Source of the DNA: Ruminococcus sp. UBA3855
GTDB taxonomy: Bacteria; Bacillota; Clostridia; Oscillospirales; Ruminococcaceae
Direction: 5' to 3'
Length of the DNA: 5,579 nucleotides
NCBI GenBank assembly: GCA_002392545.1
Contig: DGHF01000233.1
Coordinates: 1-5,579 of the forward strand
Each line of letters opens with the position of its first letter. Within the stretch, counting starts at the first letter, position 1. The notes beneath the pieces were generated by a model, which was given only the letters and a program-made list of their open reading frames with translations, had not been told where the DNA came from and made no database searches. A program made the position numbers and the translations under genes. This document shows positions 1 to 5,441 of the stretch, piece after piece.

Positions 1-898
1 GGATGATATACTCATCTAACGAATTTGAGGCTACAATTCCGACATCATTCAAGCCCTCTTTGTCCAGCATCTGACGGCATTTTTTCGAAAGATAGGCGAT
101 GTCTCCGCTGTCAATGCGGATACCCTTTCCCTTGTGTCCGCTGGCTTCCAGTTCCTTGAATACTGTAATTGCATTTGGTAAACCAGAATGTAATACATTA
201 TAAGTGTCAATTAACAGAGTGCAGTCATCAGGGTATACTTTGGCATATGCCCGAAATGCATCTAATTCAGTATCATATAATTGCACCCAGCTGTGCGCCA
301 TTGTGCCGAGTGCCGGAATCTGGAAAGCCCTGTCAGCAATTGCACACGCTGTCCCGACTACTCCCCCGATATATGCCGCTCTTGCACCATAGACTGCGCC
401 GTCGTAACCTTGCGCACGTCTCGACCCAAATTCCATCACGGGGCGCCCCTGTGCAGCGGTCACAATTCTGTTTGCTTTGGTGGCAATCAAACTCTGATGA
501 TTGATTGTCAATAAAATCATGGTTTCGAGTAACTGCGCCTGCATGGCTTCCCCACGGACTGTCACAATCGGTTCATGTGGAAAAATGGGCGTTCCCTCCG
601 GAATTGCCCAAACGTCACAAGTGAACTTGAAATTCCGCAGATACTCCAAAAATGGCTCATTGAATAATTTCTTGCTCCGCAAATACTCAATATCTTCCTC
701 CGAAAAACTCAGATTCTTGATATACTGAATCACTTGTTCCAGACCTGCCGAAATCGCATAAGCCGCATTATCAGGGGCTTTTCTGTAAAACATATCAAAA
801 TAGGCGATTTCCTGACCGCATCCATTCTCTAAAAATCCGTTCCCCATTGTCAATTCGTAAAAATCCACCAACATGGACAAATTTCTGTTATCAATCAT
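1..898 (-). CDS. pncB: Nicotinate phosphoribosyltransferase, C-terminus cut by window edge
   Basis: This enzyme joins nicotinate to PRPP to give nicotinate mononucleotide, coupled to ATP hydrolysis, in the cytoplasmic Preiss-Handler NAD salvage route. The first 299 codons are visible; family members are commonly about 400 to 490 residues, so the remainder lies beyond base 1. The N-terminus (RNLSMLVDFYELTMGNG, residues 5-21) is the typical family opening. EFGSRRA (156-162), GTMAHSW (198-204), DTYN (231-234) and IRIDSGD (260-266) follow in the expected order. His202 in GTMAHSW matches the histidine that is phosphorylated in characterised homologues. The ATG lies one base after the pncA stop codon (TGA-A-ATG), and its AAGGAG ribosome-binding site lies inside the last pncA codons, so translation is probably coupled. 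It is the third gene of the nrtR-pncA-pncB operon. The identification is firm; only the C-terminal part is unseen. Confidence 0.95.
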   Translation of the reverse strand, partial: MIDNRNLSMLVDFYELTMGNGFLENGCGQEIAYFDMFYRKAPDNAAYAISAGLEQVIQYIKNLSFSEEDIEYLRSKKLFNEPFLEYLRNFKFTCDVWAIPEGTPIFPHEPIVTVRGEAMQAQLLETMILLTINHQSLIATKANRIVTAAQGRPVMEFGSRRAQGYDGAVYGARAAYIGGVVGTACAIADRAFQIPALGTMAHSWVQLYDTELDAFRAYAKVYPDDCTLLIDTYNVLHSGLPNAITVFKELEASGHKGKGIRIDSGDIAYLSKKCRQMLDKEGLNDVGIVASNSLDEYII

Positions 899-899
899 T

Positions 900-1535
900 T
901 CAATCAATCTCCTTTGTCAAGGTAATTCCTGCCTGTGCCATGAACTGCAAAGCCATCATTCCGCACAAATCTGCATTGTGATTGGGTGCGTCATAGGTTT
1001 CCACGGCATTGACAGGTAAAATAATATTCAAATTGCGTTCACTCTGGTTGCAATACGTTTTTAATGTCAAGGCGAACTGCATCACACAAATATCTGTACA
1101 CACTCCGCAAACAATTATTTTGTCAAGTTCAGGATGATTTGTCAAAAATTTCCGAAATTCCGGTGTCAGGAAGCCGTTTGTCGAATTCTTCTCAATTTTG
1201 AGATAACCGCCGATTTGTTGCAAACTCTCTGCAATTTCGCTTTCAGATGTCCCACGAATGCAATGGGGCGGAAAACTCTGGAATTCGATACAATCCGGCT
1301 CGTGACAGTCCGCAAAGGCGACAACTGGCATTTGGTATTCGTTCGCCATTTTCAACAATTTTTCCACTGCCGGCAAGACTGAGGCGGAACGTGGGCTTGA
1401 CAATACTCCCTCTGTCAAAAAGCCGTTCACCATATCCACAATGACAAGCCCTGTTTTTCCGTCTGCGAATGTGTCGGCTGATGTTACAGGAAGTTCAGAA
1501 ACTTCTGTCTGCCAATTCAATAAAGTGTTTAACAT
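900..1535 (-). CDS. pncA: Nicotinamidase (isochorismatase-like cysteine hydrolase)
   Basis: The protein (211 aa) is predicted to deamidate nicotinamide to nicotinate and ammonia, supplying the PncB substrate. The isochorismatase fold shows the complete expected active site. Catalytic Asp34 sits in VIVDMVNGF, Lys116 in EKNSTNGF and the nucleophile Cys150 in TDICV. The metal-binding set is Asp76 and His78 (ADCHEP), Glu84 and His91 (FPPHC), with the same spacing as characterised nicotinamidases. The metal ligands and the adjoining pncB argue against a generic isochorismatase-family hydrolase. The start overlaps the end of nrtR by 7 bp (ATGTTAA), with a GAAGGA ribosome-binding site about six bases upstream, and the stop is one base from pncB. 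This is a tightly coupled operon position under the nrtR promoter. The family call is firm; nicotinamide specificity is inferred from residues and context. Confidence 0.93.
   Translation of the reverse strand: MLNTLLNWQTEVSELPVTSADTFADGKTGLVIVDMVNGFLTEGVLSSPRSASVLPAVEKLLKMANEYQMPVVAFADCHEPDCIEFQSFPPHCIRGTSESEIAESLQQIGGYLKIEKNSTNGFLTPEFRKFLTNHPELDKIIVCGVCTDICVMQFALTLKTYCNQSERNLNIILPVNAVETYDAPNHNADLCGMMALQFMAQAGITLTKEID
909..914 (-). promoter_or_regulatory. pncB ribosome-binding site inside pncA
   Basis: The minus strand reads AAGGAG ten bases before the pncB ATG. The same six bases encode Lys-Glu near the pncA C-terminus (K-E-I-D-stop). This fixes the pncB start and indicates that ribosomes finishing pncA can restart on pncB. 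Confidence 0.75.
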
Positions 1536-2197
1536 ATGGATTCCTTCTTTCTGTAAATGTGACTGGGGCGGTGAGCCTCTCCGGAAGTCATTTTATTAGT
1601 GGGCTGAATTTTATCAGCAATTTTCTTGCGGAAATTGGCTTTATAAAGTTTTTGCCCTAACAAAATTTCATAGACTTTTTGCAACTGTGGCAAGGTGAAT
1701 TCCTCTGGCACGAGTGAAAAGGCAATGTCTGTATAATTGACTTTGTTCCGGATTCGCTCTATCCCATAGCGGACAATCTGAGAGTGGTCGAATGCGATTT
1801 CGTCCGAATTTGCGATTTCGTCGGCTGAATAAAATTGAGCATCCCCCTCCGGTAACTGGATACTTTCAGACGGCACAAGCGCATAATATGAAACGGAAAT
1901 GACTCTCATTCGTGGGTCACGGTCAAGATTTCCCCATGTATAAAGCTGTTCGAAATAAATGTCATGCAGTCCGGTTTTCTGGTTCAATGCCCTGACTGCT
2001 GATTCGTCAAGGGATTCCTGCATTCCCACAAACGTCCCGACAAGTGACAATTTTCCCTGAAATGGGTGTTCTTTCCGGTGTATCATCAGGACTTTTAATT
2101 TTTCATCCTGAATCGTGAATAATGCCAAATCCACTGTCACGGATGGACGGTCATAATCTTCACGGTGATACTGTTTTAAAAATTCCTGTTCAGTCAT
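1529..2197 (-). CDS. nrtR: NrtR-type Nudix-related transcriptional regulator of NAD metabolism
   Basis: The protein (222 aa) has an N-terminal Nudix-like domain (about residues 18-150) and a C-terminal winged helix (about 155-200; FSLVPEEFTL, LQKVYEILLG, NFRKKI), the NrtR architecture. The Nudix box spans residues 54-77 but is damaged. Glu61, Arg69 and Gly76 remain, while the first Gly is Thr55 and the metal-binding glutamates of the REUXEE core are Ala70, Gln73 and Lys74. Hydrolysis is therefore unlikely. Known NrtR proteins use this domain to sense ADP-ribose or related nucleotides and usually repress NAD genes. Being first in an operon with pncA and pncB strongly supports the same role and implies autoregulation. 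The start has AAGGAG eight bases upstream (2206-2211). The main alternative is an active Nudix hydrolase, which the lost glutamates and the winged helix argue against. Confidence 0.9.
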   Translation of the reverse strand: MTEQEFLKQYHREDYDRPSVTVDLALFTIQDEKLKVLMIHRKEHPFQGKLSLVGTFVGMQESLDESAVRALNQKTGLHDIYFEQLYTWGNLDRDPRMRVISVSYYALVPSESIQLPEGDAQFYSADEIANSDEIAFDHSQIVRYGIERIRNKVNYTDIAFSLVPEEFTLPQLQKVYEILLGQKLYKANFRKKIADKIQPTNKMTSGEAHRPSHIYRKKESIC

Positions 2198-2223
2198 GCG
2201 GTCAGCTCCTTGTTAGTATCGGA

Positions 2224-2267
2224 TTGCTACTTTCTATAACTCTATGATAGTATATTTTTGCTACTTT
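2224..2267. repeat. Directly repeated 10-mer (TTGCTACTTT) bracketing the nrtR -10 box
   Basis: The plus strand has TTGCTACTTT at 2224-2233 and an identical copy at 2258-2267, 34 bp apart start to start. One copy lies in the -35/spacer region of the nrtR promoter and the other just after its predicted transcription start. This arrangement would suit a repressor, and NrtR itself is a candidate. The repeat is seen directly; its function is inferred. Confidence 0.5.
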
Positions 2268-2272
2268 GTCAA
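2244..2272 (-). promoter_or_regulatory. Sigma-A promoter of the nrtR-pncA-pncB operon
   Basis: On the minus strand, TTGACA (2267-2272) and TATCAT (2244-2249) are separated by exactly 17 bp. Transcription should start near 2237, giving a leader of about 40 bases before the nrtR ATG. The -35 hexamer is a perfect consensus, so the promoter should be strong unless repressed. Confidence 0.82.
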
Positions 2273-2287
2273 GGGGTTTGCGATAAG

Positions 2288-2305
2288 TTTGTCAGATGTG
2301 ACAAA
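2288..2305. promoter_or_regulatory. Perfect 18-bp palindrome, candidate operator
   Basis: The sequence is TTTGTCA-GATG-TGACAAA: seven-base arms, perfectly inverted, around a four-base centre. It lies 16 bp upstream of the nrtR -35 box and about 80 bp upstream of the XRE gene -10 box. A further TTTGTCA half-site at 2265-2271 overlaps the nrtR -35. The short loop and lack of a T-run argue against a terminator. The bound protein is unknown; NrtR or the neighbouring XRE protein are the obvious candidates. Confidence 0.5.
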
Positions 2306-2383
2306 TTTCAGCCATATATTTTGTTCATTTAGGCGAAAATATTTCCCCATCCATCCGAAATATCCCACTTTCACCCAAAAATG

Positions 2384-2392
2384 TGATATAAT
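2384..2392 (+). promoter_or_regulatory. Extended -10 promoter for the XRE regulator gene
   Basis: TGATATAAT is a perfect extended -10 element (TGnTATAAT), with the TATAAT hexamer at 2387-2392. No good -35 hexamer is seen at the right distance, which extended -10 promoters can tolerate. The predicted start near 2399 would leave a leader of about 20 bases, just enough for the ribosome-binding site. Confidence 0.65.
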
Positions 2393-2417
2393 CAAATTGA
2401 TAAGGGAGGCGAATATT

Positions 2418-2645
2418 ATGGTTTATGAACGAATCCGAAATCTTCGAGAAGACAATGACCTGAAACAGAGAGAGCTTGCAAAATATCTCCATGTTTCACA
2501 GAATACCTATTCTCAATATGAAAATGGTATTATTGCATTAACCGCTGAAATGGTGGTGCAGTTAGCGAAATTCTACCACACCAGCACAGATTATCTGCTT
2601 GGCTTGACAGATGTCAAAACTCCCTATCCGCCGAAAAAAAGATAG
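2418..2645 (+). CDS. Small XRE/Cro-family helix-turn-helix transcriptional regulator
   Basis: The 75-residue protein is almost entirely one Cro/C1-type DNA-binding domain (residues about 3-62). The scanning helix KQRELAKYL (16-24) and recognition helix VSQNTYSQYENG (26-37) are clear, and STDYLLGLTD (56-65) is the usual domain end in Firmicutes, followed by a short basic tail (PPKKR). The frame stays open upstream to 2244, but 2418 is preferred. GGGAGG lies eight bases before it, the extended -10 promoter lies inside the longer frame, and the extra upstream residues do not resemble this family. There is no sensor or effector domain, so the target cannot be read from the protein. It is transcribed divergently from nrtR. 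Control of its own promoter or of the shared intergenic region is a reasonable guess, with no direct evidence. Confidence 0.88.
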   Translation: MVYERIRNLREDNDLKQRELAKYLHVSQNTYSQYENGIIALTAEMVVQLAKFYHTSTDYLLGLTDVKTPYPPKKR

Positions 2646-2656
2646 TATCAAAAATA

Positions 2657-2689
2657 TTCCCTCCTGCCATGCAAGAGGGAAATTTTTTT
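2657..2689. terminator. Two-way intrinsic terminator between the XRE gene and pdp
   Basis: TTCCCTC (2657-2663) pairs with GAGGGAA (2675-2681). After one mismatch, TGC pairs with GCA around a CAT loop. The plus strand continues into seven T residues (2683-2689), ending the XRE transcript. The minus strand continues with TATTTTTG, so the same hairpin can end the converging pdp transcript, whose stop codon is seven bases away. Confidence 0.85.
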
Positions 2690-3989
2690 ATTCAATAATT
2701 TGATAAATCATAGGAATTGCAACAGCTGGGGCTTCTTTCACCCTGACAGCTTTCATGATACGATTGCAGGCAATCTGACAAAGTGCTTCCGTCTGTCCGT
2801 AGACTGTGAACAACGGTTCTCCTTTTGGCACGTAATCTCCCACAAAATGATGAAATACTACCCCTGCACCCATATCAATATTAGGGTTGTCTGCCGTTCT
2901 GCCTGCGCCCAATCCTAAGCAAGCAAGCCCGACTTCCTCACTGTGAATTTCCGTGATAAATCCGTCACTTCTTGCGGAGATGGTACGACTGACGGGGGAT
3001 TCCGGCAACAATGACAAATTTTCCACGACTTTTGCATTTCCGCCCTGCGCTTCAATCATCTGAGCAAATTTCTCTAAAGCCATTCCCGAAGTCAGGGCTT
3101 TTTCCGCCATCTGCCGGCAAGTAATAATATCACCCTTTCCGGAAATTGTCAGCATCTGTGCAGAGAGTGCAAGGGATAATTCTGTCAAGTGATTCCGGAT
3201 TTCTCCCCGCAACATCTGAATTACTTCTTTGACTTCCAAAGCGTTCCCGACTGCCGACCCCAACGGTGCATTCATATTTGTAATGACTGCACGACAATTC
3301 CTTCCAGCCTGTTTTCCAACATCTACCATTAAATTAGCTAACACGCTTGCTTCTTCAGGGGTTTTCATGAACGCACCATAGCCATACTTTACATCTAACA
3401 GAATGCCATCAGCTCCCATTGCTAGTTTTTTACTCATGATACTGGAGCAAATCAAAGGAATACTGTCAACAGTTGCAGTCAGATTCCGGAGTGCATAAAT
3501 TTTCTTGTCGGCTGGTGTAAGGTTGCCACTCTGGTAAATGATACAACAGCCAATCTGGTTCGTTTGCCTGATAAAATCCTCTCTGTCGAGTGTAACGGAA
3601 AAATCGGGAATACTTTCTAATTTGTCGATAGTCCCCCCAGTGAATCCCAGTCCCCTGCCGGACATTTTGGCAACATATCCGCCACAAGATGCCACAATTG
3701 GAGCAACTAACAATGTGGTCTTGTCACCGATTCCGCCGGTACTATGCTTGTCAACGGTGACTCCGTTCACAGCGGAAAGGTCAAGACACTGCCCAGAATC
3801 ACGCATTGCAAAGGTCAATTCTGTAGTTTCCTCAACCGTCAGCCCCTGACAGCATACCGCCATCAACCATGCGGACATCATGTAATCCGGAATACTGCCC
3901 CCTGTATAACCGCCTACAAGGAAACGAATTTCCTCAATGGTAAGCGGTTCTAAACGTCTTGTTTTCTGAATCAGGTCATACATCTGCAT
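2688..3989 (-). CDS. pdp: Pyrimidine-nucleoside phosphorylase
   Basis: The 433-residue protein has the usual family length. It should phosphorolyse uridine, deoxyuridine and thymidine to the base and (deoxy)ribose 1-phosphate in cytoplasmic nucleoside salvage. The family signature SGRGLGFTGGTIDKLE is at residues 110-125. The phosphate site KHSTGG (81-86) contains His82, and Arg168, Ser183 and Lys187 have the spacing of the Arg/Ser/Lys set that binds the base in E. coli thymidine phosphorylase. Lys108 (AKMSGRG) is the residue typical of broad-specificity pyrimidine phosphorylases; E. coli thymidine phosphorylase has Met nearby. This supports pdp over deoA. Residue 116 is Phe where many members have His, and Asp129 follows IP where Gly is common; neither falls in the catalytic set. 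It starts 26 bp after the PIN-like gene with no terminator between, so they are probably cotranscribed. Confidence 0.93.
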   Translation of the reverse strand: MQMYDLIQKTRRLEPLTIEEIRFLVGGYTGGSIPDYMMSAWLMAVCCQGLTVEETTELTFAMRDSGQCLDLSAVNGVTVDKHSTGGIGDKTTLLVAPIVASCGGYVAKMSGRGLGFTGGTIDKLESIPDFSVTLDREDFIRQTNQIGCCIIYQSGNLTPADKKIYALRNLTATVDSIPLICSSIMSKKLAMGADGILLDVKYGYGAFMKTPEEASVLANLMVDVGKQAGRNCRAVITNMNAPLGSAVGNALEVKEVIQMLRGEIRNHLTELSLALSAQMLTISGKGDIITCRQMAEKALTSGMALEKFAQMIEAQGGNAKVVENLSLLPESPVSRTISARSDGFITEIHSEEVGLACLGLGAGRTADNPNIDMGAGVVFHHFVGDYVPKGEPLFTVYGQTEALCQIACNRIMKAVRVKEAPAVAIPMIYQIIE

Positions 3990-3997
3990 AAAAAATC

Positions 3998-4004
3998 CCT
4001 CCTT
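3998..4004 (-). promoter_or_regulatory. pdp ribosome-binding site deciding the start
   Basis: AAGGAGG lies eight bases before the ATG at 3989. A second in-frame ATG two codons later (M-Q-M) would be 14 bases away, which is too far, so the first ATG is chosen. This site is stronger than that of the upstream PIN-like gene, suggesting that pdp is translated more efficiently from the shared message. Confidence 0.75.
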
Positions 4005-4015
4005 GATAATTAGTA

Positions 4016-4648
4016 TTAACTGCCCTTGATATTTTTAATATAGGGTTTTAACCCTTTCATCAATTTTGAGGATTTTTGACCGAACTGTTTATTAAGGGAG
4101 TTATTGATTTCGCATCTTGTTTTTGATTTTTTAACAACATCCACAATAACATGACGATAAGGAAAAAATTCTTTCAAATCTCCAGAAAATAATTTGATAA
4201 TTGCCTGTTCATCAATCAATGCTGAATTATCAATTTTATTTTTTGTTACTGTCACAGCGGAAGAATTCCCCACACTGGAAGGAGCTTTTGAAATGCAGGA
4301 AGCTCTTGCAATTTTTTTATTATCTTGACAAAATTTTTGAATCATGGTGTCATATCCTGTATCATTGGAAATTACAATAAACATTTCTTTTGACTTATCT
4401 GCAATAATTCTTGAAATATCATTTAAAATAACAATATCTAGTGCATTTTTAGTGTTCATGCTCTTGATTTCATCTGCTAATTTCTCGAATTGTATTTTTG
4501 CTTTACAATTGAGAAGTAATTTCACAGTTTCAATATCCATGTTAGGGTTATTACTGTAATAAATCGTGACAATATCAGAGTTTTTTAAATTGGCAATTCC
4601 CTTTAAACCAGCACAAGCAACATTTTCAAAATCCACATAGTAATACAT
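4016..4648 (-). CDS. PIN-like (NYN-type) domain protein, putative ribonuclease
   Basis: The 210-residue protein opens with MYYYVDFENV, placing Asp6, Glu8 and Asn9 at the first acidic site of PIN/NYN nuclease folds. NALDIVI (68-74, Asp71) and ISNDTGYD (93-100, Asp96 and Asp100) supply the other expected acidic residues. This is the pattern of the PIN-like family common as a single protein in Firmicutes (resembling Pfam PIN_7, from memory). Residues about 115-145 look like a polar linker. The C-terminal part (about 145-210) is basic and probably helical (KSKTRCEINNSLNKQFG). No signal peptide or membrane segment is seen. Metal-dependent RNA cleavage is inferred from the fold; the substrate is unknown. 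GC is about 30% in sampled stretches, against about 45% in pdp, which suggests a different origin. The start has only a weak GGGATGAG ribosome-binding site. The gene reads directly into pdp. Confidence 0.78.
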   Translation of the reverse strand: MYYYVDFENVACAGLKGIANLKNSDIVTIYYSNNPNMDIETVKLLLNCKAKIQFEKLADEIKSMNTKNALDIVILNDISRIIADKSKEMFIVISNDTGYDTMIQKFCQDNKKIARASCISKAPSSVGNSSAVTVTKNKIDNSALIDEQAIIKLFSGDLKEFFPYRHVIVDVVKKSKTRCEINNSLNKQFGQKSSKLMKGLKPYIKNIKGS

Positions 4649-4683
4649 ATCTCATCCCACTTTCAGTAATAATTTTCTATTTC

Positions 4684-4712
4684 ATTATACTACCATTTTC
4701 AAACCATGTCAA
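4684..4712 (-). promoter_or_regulatory. Perfect consensus sigma-A promoter for the PIN-like gene and probably pdp
   Basis: On the minus strand, TTGACA (4707-4712) and TATAAT (4684-4689) are both perfect consensus hexamers separated by 17 bp. Transcription should begin near 4677, about 29 bases before the ATG. No other promoter is evident in the 26-bp gap before pdp, so this one may drive both genes. Confidence 0.88.
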
Positions 4713-4731
4713 GAATTATTTTCCATTGAGT

Positions 4732-4760
4732 GTATAAAAAAGAAAATACTTCCCATAATC
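4732..4760 (+). promoter_or_regulatory. Possible forespore-type (sigma-F/sigma-G-like) promoter of spoIIR
   Basis: GTATA (4732-4736) matches the -35 element of forespore sigma factors. CATAATC (4754-4760) fits six of seven positions of the sigma-G-type -10 (CATnnTA), with a 17-bp spacer; the match to the sigma-F GGnnAnAnT element is poorer. No well-spaced sigma-A promoter is seen. In Bacillus subtilis, spoIIR is transcribed by sigma-F, which is why this was looked for. The assignment is tentative. Confidence 0.4.
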
Positions 4761-4779
4761 AGAACAGAGGTGATTTTAC

Positions 4780-5373
4780 ATGAGAAAATTTGAATTTTCC
4801 GCAGTCTTAGGTTTAATTCTGGCATTATGCTGGGGGAATGTCGCTCACTTTGAGCAGAAACTTAATGATTTGCAAAATGGTGTTCTGCGCCTGCATATTT
4901 TGGCAAATTCTGATTCTGACCGTGACCAGCAACTGAAATTATTAGTCCGTGACGAATTGCTGAAACAGTCTGAAATGCTTTTTTCAGGATGCAATACCCT
5001 TGACGAAATGAAAGAACGTGCTGTCCAGCAAAAAGAAACCATTCGTCTAATTGCTCAGAATGTCCTTGAAAAAAATGGCTGTGATGACCGTGTCACCGTC
5101 CAGCTGACAGAAATGGAATTTGACAAAAGAGAATACGAAGAAATTACCATGCCAGCCGGAGCATATGAGGCTTTGCGGATTCTCATAGGAGAAGGCGAGG
5201 GGCATAATTGGTGGTGTGTGATGTATCCGCCGTTGTGCTTGCCTGTAGCTTCTGACCCCTCGGAATGGTTTGACGGCGAAACTGTCGAAATTCTCACACA
5301 ACCGGAAAAATATGAGGTTAAATTCAAGTGTGTGGAAATCTGGCACGAATTACAAGAGAAATTGTCAGAATGA
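4780..5373 (+). CDS. spoIIR: Stage II sporulation protein R, trigger of pro-sigma-E processing
   Basis: SpoIIR is made in the forespore, exported into the intermembrane space, and activates the protease SpoIIGA in the mother cell, which converts pro-sigma-E to active sigma-E. The 197-residue product has a short basic start (MRK), a hydrophobic segment (about residues 5-22) that would act as signal or anchor, and the family hallmarks RLHILANSDS (37-46) with DQQLKLLVRD (49-58). MPAGAYEALRILIGEGEG (124-141) and NWWCVMYPPLC (143-153) complete the family pattern. Residues about 60-100 are probably helical. The ATG is preceded by GAGGTG at a good distance. It is a single-gene transcript, divergent from the PIN-like gene and closed by a hairpin. 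The identification is firm; sporulation of this organism is implied but not shown, since some non-sporulating clostridia keep the gene. Confidence 0.95.
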   Translation: MRKFEFSAVLGLILALCWGNVAHFEQKLNDLQNGVLRLHILANSDSDRDQQLKLLVRDELLKQSEMLFSGCNTLDEMKERAVQQKETIRLIAQNVLEKNGCDDRVTVQLTEMEFDKREYEEITMPAGAYEALRILIGEGEGHNWWCVMYPPLCLPVASDPSEWFDGETVEILTQPEKYEVKFKCVEIWHELQEKLSE

Positions 5374-5374
5374 A

Positions 5375-5405
5375 AAATCCCTCTCCTGCGCATGGAGAGG
5401 GAGTT
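5375..5405. terminator. Hairpin terminator between spoIIR and gpmA
   Basis: CCCTCTCC (5379-5386) pairs perfectly with GGAGAGGG (5394-5401) around a seven-base loop. On the minus strand the hairpin is followed by ATTTTTC, so it should terminate the gpmA transcript. On the plus strand it lies five bases after the spoIIR stop but is followed by AGTTC rather than a T-run, so it is a weaker terminator for spoIIR. Confidence 0.75.
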
Positions 5406-5441
5406 CAAAAAGGTTCAATTCATCAGCCAATTACGGCGAAA

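Noticed and set aside
169..728. Several plus-strand open frames of 60-110 codons
   Set aside because: They lie opposite the pncB coding sequence, overlap one another, and lack ribosome-binding sites or recognisable domains.
1529..2197. Active Nudix hydrolase such as an ADP-ribose pyrophosphatase
   Set aside because: The metal-binding glutamates of the Nudix box are replaced and a winged-helix domain follows.
2360..2390. Weak inverted repeats (TCAC...GTGA, ATATCCCAC...GTGATAT) over the XRE promoter as an autoregulatory operator
   Set aside because: The arms are only four bases or are imperfect, which is easily expected by chance in AT-rich promoter DNA.
2244..2417. Longer N-terminus for the XRE regulator
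   Set aside because: The extra 58 residues are unlike the family, the extended -10 promoter falls inside them, and a good ribosome-binding site precedes the start at 2418.
4016..4648. PIN-like gene as part of a toxin-antitoxin or phage-defence system
   Set aside because: There is no adjacent antitoxin-sized partner on the same strand; the XRE gene is far away, on the other strand, with its own promoter and terminator. The neighbours are housekeeping and sporulation genes.
4726..4759. Sigma-A promoter for spoIIR from TTGAGT and CATAAT
   Set aside because: The 22-bp spacer is too long for a functional sigma-A promoter.
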